Source: Bacteriovorax stolpii
GTDB taxonomy: Bacteria > Bdellovibrionota > Bacteriovoracia > Bacteriovoracales > Bacteriovoracaceae
NCBI GenBank assembly: GCA_945890905.1
Contig: CAMDDI010000018.1
Location: forward strand, 1-21,128
Direction: 5' to 3'
Length of the DNA: 21,128 nt
Within the stretch, counting starts at the first letter, position 1, and the number at the start of each line of letters is the position of its first letter. Both the position numbers and the translations under genes were made by a program. The notes under the pieces were generated by a model. That model did not search any database. It was not told the DNA's origin and saw only the letters and a program-made list of their open reading frames with translations. Positions 1 to 7,926 of this stretch are shown here, piece by piece.

Positions 1-757
1 CAAACCCTTGATAAAGCTCACCACTGCTGAGTGGATATCGCTTTGCAAATTCATAATAGCAGGCAGGTATGGTGAGAGTTGTATCATCGAATTGAACTTC
101 AATATTATTGGCCAGGGTAGAAGACTGCTCAAGATAAACTTCCTTAGAACCCTTCACTTCTCCGCCAGAGGCATTGAGTTTAAAACCTTTGCCCTTTAAG
201 TAATCATTAAGAATGTGAATGTCTGAAAAGCTTTTCAAATGATTGATAAAGACGGTGAAATGGTTAGGACGATAGCCAAAGGCTGCCACCCAAGCTGCGT
301 AATCACTCTCTTTCATAAGGTCGTGATAGATTTTTGAACTCACCTTCCAAGGTCTTCCCGATGAGACGAAATCAAACTTATTTTCAGCACCTGCAGGAAT
401 TTGATCAACAAGATGAGTCACTACTGCTTGAAGCGATGGTGAGAATTCTTCTAGTTTAAGTTCAGAGATAAAAATTTTTGGCTGGTTAAGATCCGTATGC
501 TCATAGTGTTTGGCATAAAGCTTTTTTTCAGGAAAGTGATAATCACCTTTGTAAATATATCCATTTTTTAGAAAAGGAGCTGCAATTGTATCAATTCCGA
601 CCCGGGGATGATTGAATGTTCTCAGAGCAATATGATCGTTGGCGATCACCTCACCTTCACTCACTAAAAGGTCATGGATCTTGAGGGCCAAGGGATTAAT
701 CCCCACGTAGTCCTTCCACATTTTATCCAACAAACTTGGTAAAGTTTCATTCGTCAT
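1..757 (-). CDS. DUF1338 family 2-oxoadipate dioxygenase/decarboxylase (HglS-like), 3' end cut by window
   Basis: The reading frame starts at the ATG at 757-755 and stays open to base 1, giving 252 residues with the C-terminus outside the window. It matches the short bacterial form of DUF1338. The likely metal ligands are visible: His42 in NDHIALRTF, His166 in RPNHFTVFIN and Glu236 in CYYEFAKRYP. Arg46 sits four residues after the first His, as the substrate-binding Arg does in characterised HglS. HglS proteins are Fe(II) enzymes that convert 2-oxoadipate to D-2-hydroxyglutarate in lysine catabolism. A strong Shine-Dalgarno AAAGGGG (763-769) lies five bases before the ATG and decides the start. 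The gene is divergent from an aldehyde dehydrogenase, which fits amino-acid breakdown. The family call is firm from the motifs; the exact substrate is inferred, since short DUF1338 proteins are less studied than the long form. Confidence 0.85.
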   Translation of the reverse strand, partial: MTNETLPSLLDKMWKDYVGINPLALKIHDLLVSEGEVIANDHIALRTFNHPRVGIDTIAAPFLKNGYIYKGDYHFPEKKLYAKHYEHTDLNQPKIFISELKLEEFSPSLQAVVTHLVDQIPAGAENKFDFVSSGRPWKVSSKIYHDLMKESDYAAWVAAFGYRPNHFTVFINHLKSFSDIHILNDYLKGKGFKLNASGGEVKGSKEVYLEQSSTLANNIEVQFDDTTLTIPACYYEFAKRYPLSSGELYQGF

Positions 758-834
758 AAGAACCCCTTTGAAGAATTTTATCAGAACCTAGGCATTTGAG
801 AAGAACGAACTCACATAACTCTCCGAGTAAATGG

Positions 835-843
835 TGGGATAAT
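835..843 (+). promoter_or_regulatory. Candidate extended -10 promoter for the aldehyde dehydrogenase operon
   Basis: The sequence TGGGATAAT has the TGn extension followed by GATAAT, five of six matches to the sigma-70 -10 box. It would start transcription near 850, about 40 bases before the ATG at 892. I see no good -35 at 17 bases, so it would have to rely on the extended -10. Confidence 0.35.
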
Positions 844-891
844 TCCTTAAATGGCGGTATCATGATGAGGAATTTAAGATAAGGATGACTT

Positions 892-2412
892 ATGCAAATG
901 ACTCTCAAAGGTGACTATTTTAATGGTCGATTCACTCACCCTCAAGGTCTAACGGATCTCTCAAGTGCTCAAGAAAAAATATTCAAGAAATGTCCTGCGG
1001 ATTTAAAAAGAACTCTATGGACTGCTGGATCTTTCCATTCCCATGTTGATGGGGTGATTGAATCAGCCCAGAAAGGTTTTGAAACTTGGAGGAAGCTCAG
1101 CTTTGATGAGCGCATTGGATACCTTAAAAAATATCAAGAGGCAGTCCGGGCCAAAAAAAATGATATCGCCATGGCCTTAGCTCTAGAAGTGGGCAAACCA
1201 CTTTGGGAAGCCTTAACCGAAGCGGCCGCACTTGATTCAAAAGTGACAGTTACGATCACAGATTCTTATGAGCGCATCCGACAAGAAACTATCAAAGACG
1301 TGATGCCAAAAATTGATGGTCACGTTGTATACAAGCCACTGGGACCTTGCTTTGTCATCGGCCCCTTTAATTTCCCCTGCCATTTGGCCAATGGACAAAT
1401 TCTCTCAGCACTCTTAGCTGGAAACTCTGTAATCTTTAAGCCATCAGAGAAGACCATTTATTCTGCTCAACTCATGATGGAATGTTTTGATTCTGCCGGA
1501 TTTCCTCCTGGAGTCATTAACTTTATCAATGGTACAGGTCATACGGCCTCTCAGATCACGGGAGATAAGCGTATCAAAGGAGTCTTTTTCACTGGCTCCC
1601 GAGGTGTGGGCTTAAAAATTCTTGAGAGCACTTACAAGGATCTTGGTAAACTTGTGGCCTTAGAATTAGGTGGAAAGAACTCAACTATCATTCATCATGA
1701 TACAAATATCTCTCATGCTCTTCCGGAGCTTTTGCGGGCCTCATTTCTCACTTCAGGTCAGCGATGTACTTCCACTTCCATGATTTTAGTGCATCGTAAG
1801 ATTGAGCAAGAATTTATTTCTCAGTTTAAAGCTGTGACTGAAAGAATTCGCGTTGGGCATCCCATACTCTCGACTCCAGAAGCTTTTATGGGTCCACTCA
1901 TCGATGAACATGCTCAAAATTTATATTTTGATTTTTGCGAAGCAGGTAAGCGAGAAGGTGCTGAAGAAATTGTAGCAGCAAAAAAATTAGATGTGGGTTA
2001 TGAAGGATATTATGTCTCGCCTTCTATTCACTATGCAAACAAACCAAACCTTAAAGGAAAGTTTATCCAAGAAGAAATATTTGGACCTAACTGTTTCTTT
2101 GTTCCCTATGACGACATTGATGAGGCCATTCATATCGCTAATTGCACAGATTATGGTTTAGCGGCTTCCGTATTTACTCGCGATAACAGCATCTATCAGA
2201 AATGCTTGCAAGATATCGATGCTGGCCTCATTAACCTGAACCGATCCACTGTAGGTGCAACCGCAAGACTTCCTTTTGGTGGCACAAAAAATTCAGGGAA
2301 TCATCATCCGGCCGCAGTATCAATGATTGATCACTGTGTGAATTCAGTCGCCTCTCTAGAAACCTTGGATGATAACAGCTCAAAAATGTCAGATGTCGTA
2401 GGATTAAACTAA
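892..2412 (+). CDS. AstD-like NAD(P)-dependent aldehyde dehydrogenase
   Basis: A 506-residue soluble enzyme of the ALDH superfamily that oxidises an aldehyde to a carboxylate with NAD(P). Catalytic Asn160 (GPFNFP), general base Glu258 (LELGGKN) and nucleophile Cys292 (GQRCTS) are all present. So are the cofactor-loop motif FTGSRGVG (233-240) and the late EEIFGP motif. The segment around HLANGQI, ALLAGN and FKPSEKT is typical of succinylglutamate-semialdehyde dehydrogenases (AstD) rather than the ALDH7 family. No other ast gene is nearby, so arginine succinyltransferase catabolism is not supported by context. The divergent HglS-like gene suggests an amino-acid semialdehyde, perhaps 2-aminoadipate semialdehyde; that is inference. 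AAGGA (881-885) supports the ATG at 892 over the one at 898. It heads a tight operon with two permease genes. Confidence 0.88.
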   Translation: MQMTLKGDYFNGRFTHPQGLTDLSSAQEKIFKKCPADLKRTLWTAGSFHSHVDGVIESAQKGFETWRKLSFDERIGYLKKYQEAVRAKKNDIAMALALEVGKPLWEALTEAAALDSKVTVTITDSYERIRQETIKDVMPKIDGHVVYKPLGPCFVIGPFNFPCHLANGQILSALLAGNSVIFKPSEKTIYSAQLMMECFDSAGFPPGVINFINGTGHTASQITGDKRIKGVFFTGSRGVGLKILESTYKDLGKLVALELGGKNSTIIHHDTNISHALPELLRASFLTSGQRCTSTSMILVHRKIEQEFISQFKAVTERIRVGHPILSTPEAFMGPLIDEHAQNLYFDFCEAGKREGAEEIVAAKKLDVGYEGYYVSPSIHYANKPNLKGKFIQEEIFGPNCFFVPYDDIDEAIHIANCTDYGLAASVFTRDNSIYQKCLQDIDAGLINLNRSTVGATARLPFGGTKNSGNHHPAAVSMIDHCVNSVASLETLDDNSSKMSDVVGLN

Positions 2413-2416
2413 CAAT

Positions 2417-3646
2417 ATGGATAACGTCATAACCTCTGAACTCAAAGACACTCTTCGAAAAGAGAGATACTACGTTTTGATTTTAGCTGCCATTCAAGTT
2501 GTCCATATCATGGATTTTGTCATAATGATGCCTTTGGGTCCGCGCTTTATGCGTGTGTTTCAGATCTCTCCAGTAGAATTTTCAACTCTGGTTTCGGCCT
2601 ATACATTCAGTGCAGGCATCGTTGGATTTCTGGGAGCACTTTATGCGGATCATTTTGACCGCAAGACCTTTCTTCTGTTTAACTTCACAGGGTTTATCGT
2701 AGGAACTTATCTATGTGGTATTTCCACAAATTTCACTACTCTTCTTATAGCGAGAATTGTGGCCGGTGCTTTCGGTGGCATCCTAAATGCTTGTGTACTT
2801 TCATTAGTGGCAGATCTCATTCCTTTTGAACGTCGCGGCTCTGCCATGGGTGTAGTCATGTCGGCGTTCTCGGTTTCAAGTGTGGTGGGAATCCCTATTG
2901 GACTCTACATTGCCAATATCTTTGATTGGCATTGGTCCTTTTACTTTATTTGCATCTTAGGAGTGATTTTTTGGATTATGTCCTATTTTATTCTTCCTCA
3001 TGTTCACGCTCGAGTTGAGAAAAAGTCTTTTAAAGATAATCTCAATAACTTTAAACATATTCTTGTTCAGAAAGATTATTTGATGAGCTTCCTGCTCACA
3101 AGTACTCTGGGATTTGGAATATTTATGGTGATCCCCTTCATTTCTCCCTACATGGTGAGAAATGTAGGTCTCTTAGAATCAGAATTGCCATTTATTTATC
3201 TCTTCGGTGGAATGTGTACCATTATCACGGCCCGCATCGTGGGAAAACTCTGCGACAAAGTGGGTAGCTTCAAGGTGTTTCGAACCGTGGCCATCATTTC
3301 CGTTTTACCCATCTATTTTATGACCAATTTACCTCCGGTTCCTTTGTGGCTGGCCCTTATCTCAACTACGACATTTACCATGTTTGGTTCTAGTCGCTTC
3401 ATTCCTGCTATGACCCTAGTGAGTGCGGTAGTAAAGCCTCAAGACCGTGGGACATTTATGAGCCTTGAGAATTCTGCACGTCAACTTTCTTCCGGTGCCG
3501 CTTCTCAACTTGCAGGTCTCATAATTGGGGCCACTGCTGCTGGAACACTCACCAACTATAATGTAGTGGGATATATATGTATTACGGCCACTCTCTTTGC
3601 CATCTGGTTTGCCTATAGAATCAAGACGGAATTTAATCTTAGGTAG
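2417..3646 (+). CDS. MFS (DHA1-type) efflux permease
   Basis: A 409-residue, very hydrophobic protein with about 12 predicted membrane segments. It is a major facilitator superfamily transporter driven by the proton gradient. The cytoplasmic loop between segments 2 and 3 carries motif A as GALYADHFDRK (73-83). An acidic/basic N-terminus of about 18 residues precedes the first helix. Size and layout match drug/metabolite exporters of the DHA1 group (AraJ/Bcr-like); the substrate cannot be read from sequence. It starts four bases after the aldehyde dehydrogenase stop and ends two bases before rarD, so the three are almost certainly one transcript. Confidence 0.85.
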   Translation: MDNVITSELKDTLRKERYYVLILAAIQVVHIMDFVIMMPLGPRFMRVFQISPVEFSTLVSAYTFSAGIVGFLGALYADHFDRKTFLLFNFTGFIVGTYLCGISTNFTTLLIARIVAGAFGGILNACVLSLVADLIPFERRGSAMGVVMSAFSVSSVVGIPIGLYIANIFDWHWSFYFICILGVIFWIMSYFILPHVHARVEKKSFKDNLNNFKHILVQKDYLMSFLLTSTLGFGIFMVIPFISPYMVRNVGLLESELPFIYLFGGMCTIITARIVGKLCDKVGSFKVFRTVAIISVLPIYFMTNLPPVPLWLALISTTTFTMFGSSRFIPAMTLVSAVVKPQDRGTFMSLENSARQLSSGAASQLAGLIIGATAAGTLTNYNVVGYICITATLFAIWFAYRIKTEFNLR

Positions 3647-3648
3647 CT

Positions 3649-4554
3649 ATGAATATTTCTTCGGCCCATTTATCTGCCATCCTTGCTTTTTCATTTTGGG
3701 GACTTTTCCCCCTCTATTGGAAATTGTTTTCAGAAGTGGGTGCATGGGATCTATTTGGTCACAGACTTCTTGCTTCGTTTATCACTCTCATGCTCATCAT
3801 GGGATTTCGCCGAGATTTTCCTAAGCTCAAAGAAATTTGGAAAACACCAAAGACGAGAATTCTCTTAATCATTTCAGCTATTCTTATCTCTACGAATTGG
3901 CTGCTTTATATTTATGCTATAAACATCGGCAAAGTCTTAGAAGCAAGCATGGGATACTTCCTCAATCCTCTGATCAATGTATTTATGGGTTGGGTGATAC
4001 TAAAAGAAAAAATCCGTATTACTCAGTGGCCCTCAATTGCATTAGCAGTTCTTAGCATGATTTTTATTGCCTCTCAGAACTTGGATCACTTTCCTTGGCT
4101 TGCCTTAACCCTCTCCATAACTTTTGCTTTGTATGGACTGATTAGAAAAATGGCCCAGGTAGGATCTTTGGACGGTTTAACTTTTGAAACTTGTGTAATG
4201 GTGATCCCGGTTTTGATTTATTGGTTCTATCAAGACACCACGCCCTTAAGTATTGGCGAGATCCTTCCTCAGTGGAAAATTTGGGTTTTAACCTTATCGG
4301 GAATTGTAACCTGTCTACCTTTAGTCCTCTTTGCCTATAGTGCTAAAAGACTTCCACTTCAAACACTAGGCTTTATTCAATACCTCTCCCCCAGTTTAAA
4401 GTTTATATGTGGCCTCTATGTACTCCAAGAGCCACTCAGTGAGGATAAGCTATACGCCTTCTTTCTTATTTGGATTGCACTCGGTTGGTACACTATTGAA
4501 TCTTTCTATTTCATGCGCAGATCAAAGAAGTCCACAGTCGTTCTTAGTGAATAG
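3649..4554 (+). CDS. rarD: RarD-type EamA/DMT permease
   Basis: A 301-residue inner-membrane protein with about ten membrane segments (two EamA repeats). It aligns in order with E. coli RarD: FWGLFPLYWK near the start, GHRLLAS, TNWLLYIYAIN, LEASMGYFLNPL and the late YLSPSLKF segment. RarD proteins belong to the drug/metabolite transporter superfamily. E. coli RarD is linked to chloramphenicol sensitivity but its substrate is not settled. The ATG lies two bases after the MFS stop, with AGGT just upstream. The last 11 bases overlap the convergent oxyR end (4544-4554). Its place behind an aldehyde dehydrogenase and an MFS exporter suggests metabolite export. Confidence 0.88.
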   Translation: MNISSAHLSAILAFSFWGLFPLYWKLFSEVGAWDLFGHRLLASFITLMLIMGFRRDFPKLKEIWKTPKTRILLIISAILISTNWLLYIYAINIGKVLEASMGYFLNPLINVFMGWVILKEKIRITQWPSIALAVLSMIFIASQNLDHFPWLALTLSITFALYGLIRKMAQVGSLDGLTFETCVMVIPVLIYWFYQDTTPLSIGEILPQWKIWVLTLSGIVTCLPLVLFAYSAKRLPLQTLGFIQYLSPSLKFICGLYVLQEPLSEDKLYAFFLIWIALGWYTIESFYFMRRSKKSTVVLSE

Positions 4555-5479
4555 GTAGAACTTCTGATTTCGCTGGAGTCTTTTTTAATTCTTTGGGCAA
4601 GGTTTCTGACACAACTTTCATGAGTGCTTTCTCAATTGATTTTTTCATAGAATGTGGGCCACTCACAAAACTGATATCACGCACTGGAGTCTGGCCTTTA
4701 AAATCACGCAAAAGCTTTTCATCTATGGCGGATAAATTCAGACAAGACAAATAAGGTAACACCGTAAATCCAGAAGAAGATTTCACCATGTTAATGAGTG
4801 TCTCTAAACTTCCAGCCTCAAAGAAGAGATGCTTCCCACCAGTTTTACGATACTGACATAATTGCAAGGCCTGGGCCCTCAGACAGTGACCTTCTTTCAG
4901 AAGCCAAGCCTCAGCAAGGTCGAGGTCTTTTTCATCGAGATTTTTTTTCTTCAATAGGGCATGAGTTGGGGAGAGAAATATTTTAAAAGGCTCATAGAAC
5001 AAATGTTGCTCGACCAATTCTTTTACGTCTAATGGAGTTGCAAGTATGGCCCCATCAATTTTGCCTTCTTTGAGGGCCCGGATGATTTCGTCTGTTTGAT
5101 ATTCATAGATTTTAAGTTCCACTTGCGGATGCTGATCGACAAATTTCTGCACGAAGAGTGGTAGGATATAGGGAGCAAGTGTAGGTATCACTCCTAAAAT
5201 ATATTCGCCAGAAACTTCACCACGCAGAGATTTTGAAAGTTCTTCAAGTTCATTTGCTCCGATCATGACTTTCCGGGCATATTCCAAAACTTTCTTCCCC
5301 ATTGGAGTTGGTTCCACAGGAGTTTTCTGACGATCAAACACTGTTATTTGCAAATAATCTTCAAGCTTATGAATCTGCATACTCAAGGTGGGTTGAGTTA
5401 CAAAGCATTCCTTGGCGGCCTGAGCGAAGTTACGACAACGGTCTACTGCCAAAATGTAATTAAGTTGAGTGAGCGTCAT
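4544..5479 (-). CDS. oxyR: OxyR-type LysR-family peroxide-sensing regulator
   Basis: A 311-residue LysR-type transcription factor: N-terminal winged helix-turn-helix (about 1-60, with FAQAAKECFVTQPTLSMQI), linker helix, then a periplasmic-binding-like sensor domain (about 90-300). The redox segment GHCLRAQALQLC places cysteines at 199 and 208, the same numbers as the disulfide-forming C199/C208 of E. coli OxyR; Thr100 in the VIPT motif is also kept. In that family H2O2 oxidises the pair and switches on catalase and peroxiredoxin genes. No such target is next door. The divergent neighbour is a DMT/ABC pair starting 62 bases away, so the shared intergenic region may hold an OxyR site. The 3' end overlaps rarD by 11 bases. 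Confidence 0.9.
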   Translation of the reverse strand: MTLTQLNYILAVDRCRNFAQAAKECFVTQPTLSMQIHKLEDYLQITVFDRQKTPVEPTPMGKKVLEYARKVMIGANELEELSKSLRGEVSGEYILGVIPTLAPYILPLFVQKFVDQHPQVELKIYEYQTDEIIRALKEGKIDGAILATPLDVKELVEQHLFYEPFKIFLSPTHALLKKKNLDEKDLDLAEAWLLKEGHCLRAQALQLCQYRKTGGKHLFFEAGSLETLINMVKSSSGFTVLPYLSCLNLSAIDEKLLRDFKGQTPVRDISFVSGPHSMKKSIEKALMKVVSETLPKELKKTPAKSEVLPIH

Positions 5480-5541
5480 ATTTACCTTTGCCTCTGAAAA
5501 TTGTAAGCTTATTGAAGCATATTTTCATTTTGAGGTCGATT

Positions 5542-5991
5542 ATGATTTTTGGTCTCATTACTATAGCGGTTATTATTGGTGCCCTCATGCCTATTCAGGC
5601 AAGCATTAATGGTGAACTCTCACGCCTTACTCAGAACCCCTATTTGGCCGCTTTCATATCATTTGCAACTGGAACTCTTGCACTTCTGATCTTGCTTTTA
5701 ATTAAAGGTTTTCCAGTGGAAGAGTTTAAGCGACTCCCCTCAGCTTCCCCTTATGTTTTTCTCGGAGGAGCATTAGGTGCTTTGTTTGTAGTCTCCTCGG
5801 TGTTTTTTGTCCCACGCATCGGGACCACCACGATGATTGCGGCCTTTGTTACAGGTCAGCTTGTGATGTCTGTAGTCATCGATCACTATGGGATGCTTGG
5901 ACTTCCGGTTAATACTCTGACAGTTCCTCGCTTCATCGGTATTTTACTACTTTTCGGAGGACTTCTTCTGGTGATAAAGAAAAGTCCATGA
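5542..5991 (+). CDS. YdcZ/DUF606-type DMT family membrane protein
   Basis: A 149-residue integral membrane protein with about five hydrophobic segments, the usual size for the DUF606 (YdcZ) branch of the drug/metabolite transporters. Characteristic stretches are GALMPIQASINGELSR, GGALGALFVVSSVF, PRIGTTTMIAAFVTGQL, DHYGMLGLP and a final glycine-rich helix. An upstream in-frame TTG at 5488 would add 18 residues. I prefer the ATG at 5542 because GAGG (5532-5535) lies six bases before it and the family normally starts at this helix. Function in the family is poorly known; it probably transports small metabolites, perhaps as a dimer. The stop overlaps the next ATG as ATGA, so an ABC ATPase is translationally coupled to it. 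Confidence 0.85.
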   Translation: MIFGLITIAVIIGALMPIQASINGELSRLTQNPYLAAFISFATGTLALLILLLIKGFPVEEFKRLPSASPYVFLGGALGALFVVSSVFFVPRIGTTTMIAAFVTGQLVMSVVIDHYGMLGLPVNTLTVPRFIGILLLFGGLLLVIKKSP

Positions 5992-6941
5992 TTTCTCTTA
6001 AAGATATTTCGGTTAAATTTGATCACCGCGGAATCGCAGGCCTCCACGGCATTGATTTCACTCTGGGTCCCTCTGAAATTTTCGCAGTATTAGGCCCAAA
6101 TGGAAGTGGTAAAACAACTCTGCTCAATACCATTTTAAATCACCCAGAGCTGCGCTCATCAGTTCACCTCTTTAAAACAAAAGAAGTGGTCATTGATCAG
6201 AATGTGCAACAGTTTTTGATAAGAGAAGTAACTCTAGATATTGAGCTCGATAAAAAAGTTCAACTTTCTAGGGATCTGGCTGATATTTTTGAATTTACTT
6301 TTCAACTTAGACAAAATTTATCCGAACTCTCAGCCGGTCAAAAACAGAAAGTCATGATGGCCAGTGAACTTATCAATAAGCCTCAGGTTTTGCTTCTAGA
6401 TGAGCCTTTCTCTCATTTAGATCCATTTACCCGCAAAGATATACTTAAAAGCCTTTTTCAATACTTAAAGAATCAGCAAACTTCCGTGGTTTGGGTTACA
6501 CATGATTTGCAAGACGCTCAAGAATTTTCTCATCGAATGGGGATTTTAAACTTTGGAAAATGGGAGCAGGTAGATACTCCAGAAAACATTCTCTTTCATC
6601 CTAAGAATCTTTTTGTAGCTCAATATATGGGTTATCAAAATTTTCTTCCCATAAAATTTAATCAAAATTACTGGCAGACCCCATGGGGAGAATGGAACAC
6701 AAATTATGTTTCTGAAATCGAGGAAGCTCTCCTGGTCATTCCGCAAAACGCTTGGAATTTTCATGGACCAGAATTTACGGTGTCCAAAGTTCATCTCAAG
6801 CACCAATCCCGGTTACTTGAAGTCAGTTCAAATGAGCGCACTTACTGGGTAGAACTCAAGAGAAATGATCCTGTTTTTAGCTCTTATCAGAGGATCAACC
6901 TCACTCCACGCCTTGAAGAATGTTTTATAATCCCCCTCTGA
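5988..6941 (+). CDS. Compact ABC transporter ATP-binding protein with C-terminal extension
   Basis: A 317-residue ABC ATPase. Visible motifs: Walker A GPNGSGKTT (36-44), probable Q-loop Gln71, signature LSAGQ (114-118), Walker B VLLLDEP (134-140), D-loop SHLD (142-145) and switch His172. The stretch from Walker A to the signature is about 73 residues against roughly 90-95 in typical import ATPases, so part of the core and helical subdomain is shortened. After about residue 210 comes a roughly 100-residue extension (the FLPI segment onward) that could be a TOBE-like regulatory fold as in sugar/iron/molybdate importers; this is uncertain. No canonical permease or binding protein is adjacent. 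The only partner is the overlapping 149-residue DMT protein. Substrate unknown. Confidence 0.8.
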   Translation: MISLKDISVKFDHRGIAGLHGIDFTLGPSEIFAVLGPNGSGKTTLLNTILNHPELRSSVHLFKTKEVVIDQNVQQFLIREVTLDIELDKKVQLSRDLADIFEFTFQLRQNLSELSAGQKQKVMMASELINKPQVLLLDEPFSHLDPFTRKDILKSLFQYLKNQQTSVVWVTHDLQDAQEFSHRMGILNFGKWEQVDTPENILFHPKNLFVAQYMGYQNFLPIKFNQNYWQTPWGEWNTNYVSEIEEALLVIPQNAWNFHGPEFTVSKVHLKHQSRLLEVSSNERTYWVELKRNDPVFSSYQRINLTPRLEECFIIPL

Positions 6942-7024
6942 TTCTTGAAAATTCAACAACTTAAACTTTCCGATAACCTCATCTCCTTTTGGCTTTAATG
7001 CTCTGCTTGTGATAAATAAGTCTC

Positions 7025-7924
7025 ATGGCCGTAACCTATTTTGACAAAGACAACTACCAGCGAAAGCCTGAATGGCTGAAAGTTAAATTACCAACTGGTG
7101 ATGACTTCAGCGATATCCGCAATAACCTACGTGAGAAAGGTCTCTCAACTGTTTGTGAAGAAGCCAAGTGTCCCAATATATCTGAATGCTGGAGTGCCCG
7201 CACTGCCACAGTTATGATCTTGGGTGATACTTGCACTCGCGCCTGTAAATTTTGTCATGTAAAAACGGGAAATCCTAAAGGCTTTGTTAACCATCTGGAA
7301 GTTGAGAATACTTCAAAGATGGTGGGTACAATGAATCTTCGTTACGTGGTGATTACAAGTGTAGACCGGGATGATCTTGAAGATCATGGAGCGGGACATT
7401 TTGCAGCGGTTGTTGATCGTGTACATCTAGATCATCCAGAAACTAAAGTTGAAGTCTTGATTCCAGATTTTGCTGGAGATAAGGATCGAATGCATTTGCT
7501 GGCGCGCTCAAATCCTTTTGTAGTGGCACAGAATGTGGAAACAGTTAAACGGCTCACTCATCCAGTCCGAGATCCACGAGCAGGATATGAGCGCACCATT
7601 GAATGTCTAAAGTTTTATAAAACTCACTATCCTCATATTCAAACCAAAACTTCCATTATGGTGGGTCTTGGCGAGACTTGGTCAGAGCTTCAAGAAACTC
7701 TAGAAGACTTGAGAGCAGCTGACGTGGACATCGTCACATTCGGTCAGTACCTGCAGCCAAGTAAGCGTCACCTCAACGTTGAGCGCTTTTATACTCCTGC
7801 TGAATTTGATGAACTCAAACGTATGGCCTTAAAAATGGGCTTTAAGTTTGTCGCTTCTGGACCACTAGTCCGAAGTTCTTATAAGGCCGCTGACTTTTTG
7901 GACTATGTAGAACAAAAAGTCTAA
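7025..7924 (+). CDS. lipA: Lipoyl synthase
   Basis: A 299-residue radical SAM enzyme that inserts two sulfurs into octanoyl groups on lipoyl domains of 2-oxoacid dehydrogenases and GcvH. Both 4Fe-4S sites are present: the auxiliary cluster cysteines 44, 49 and 55 (CEEAKCPNISEC) and the radical SAM CxxxCxxC cysteines 70, 74 and 77 (CTRACKFC). The C-terminal RSSY (283-286) supplies the serine ligand of the auxiliary cluster. Length is normal for the family. The gene is followed after two bases by lipB and then aroC. The 83-base gap before it shows neither a clear sigma-70 promoter nor a clear terminator, and the Shine-Dalgarno is weak. Confidence 0.97.
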   Translation: MAVTYFDKDNYQRKPEWLKVKLPTGDDFSDIRNNLREKGLSTVCEEAKCPNISECWSARTATVMILGDTCTRACKFCHVKTGNPKGFVNHLEVENTSKMVGTMNLRYVVITSVDRDDLEDHGAGHFAAVVDRVHLDHPETKVEVLIPDFAGDKDRMHLLARSNPFVVAQNVETVKRLTHPVRDPRAGYERTIECLKFYKTHYPHIQTKTSIMVGLGETWSELQETLEDLRAADVDIVTFGQYLQPSKRHLNVERFYTPAEFDELKRMALKMGFKFVASGPLVRSSYKAADFLDYVEQKV

Positions 7925-7926
7925 AT

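Noticed and set aside
775..783. Extended -10-like TGATAAAAT on the minus strand before the DUF1338 gene
   Set aside because: A start seven bases downstream would fall inside the Shine-Dalgarno at 763-769, leaving a leader too short; no -35 is visible.
4556..4592. T-rich run after rarD as a possible terminator
   Set aside because: The preceding bases do not form a convincing GC stem, and the run lies inside oxyR coding sequence.
5488..5541. 18-residue N-terminal extension of the DMT protein from a TTG
   Set aside because: There is no ribosome site before the TTG, while GAGG precedes the ATG at 5542, where the family normally begins.
6942..7024. Sigma-70 promoter before lipA (TTGGCT with ATAAAT)
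   Set aside because: The -10 match is poor and would leave only a few bases before the start codon.
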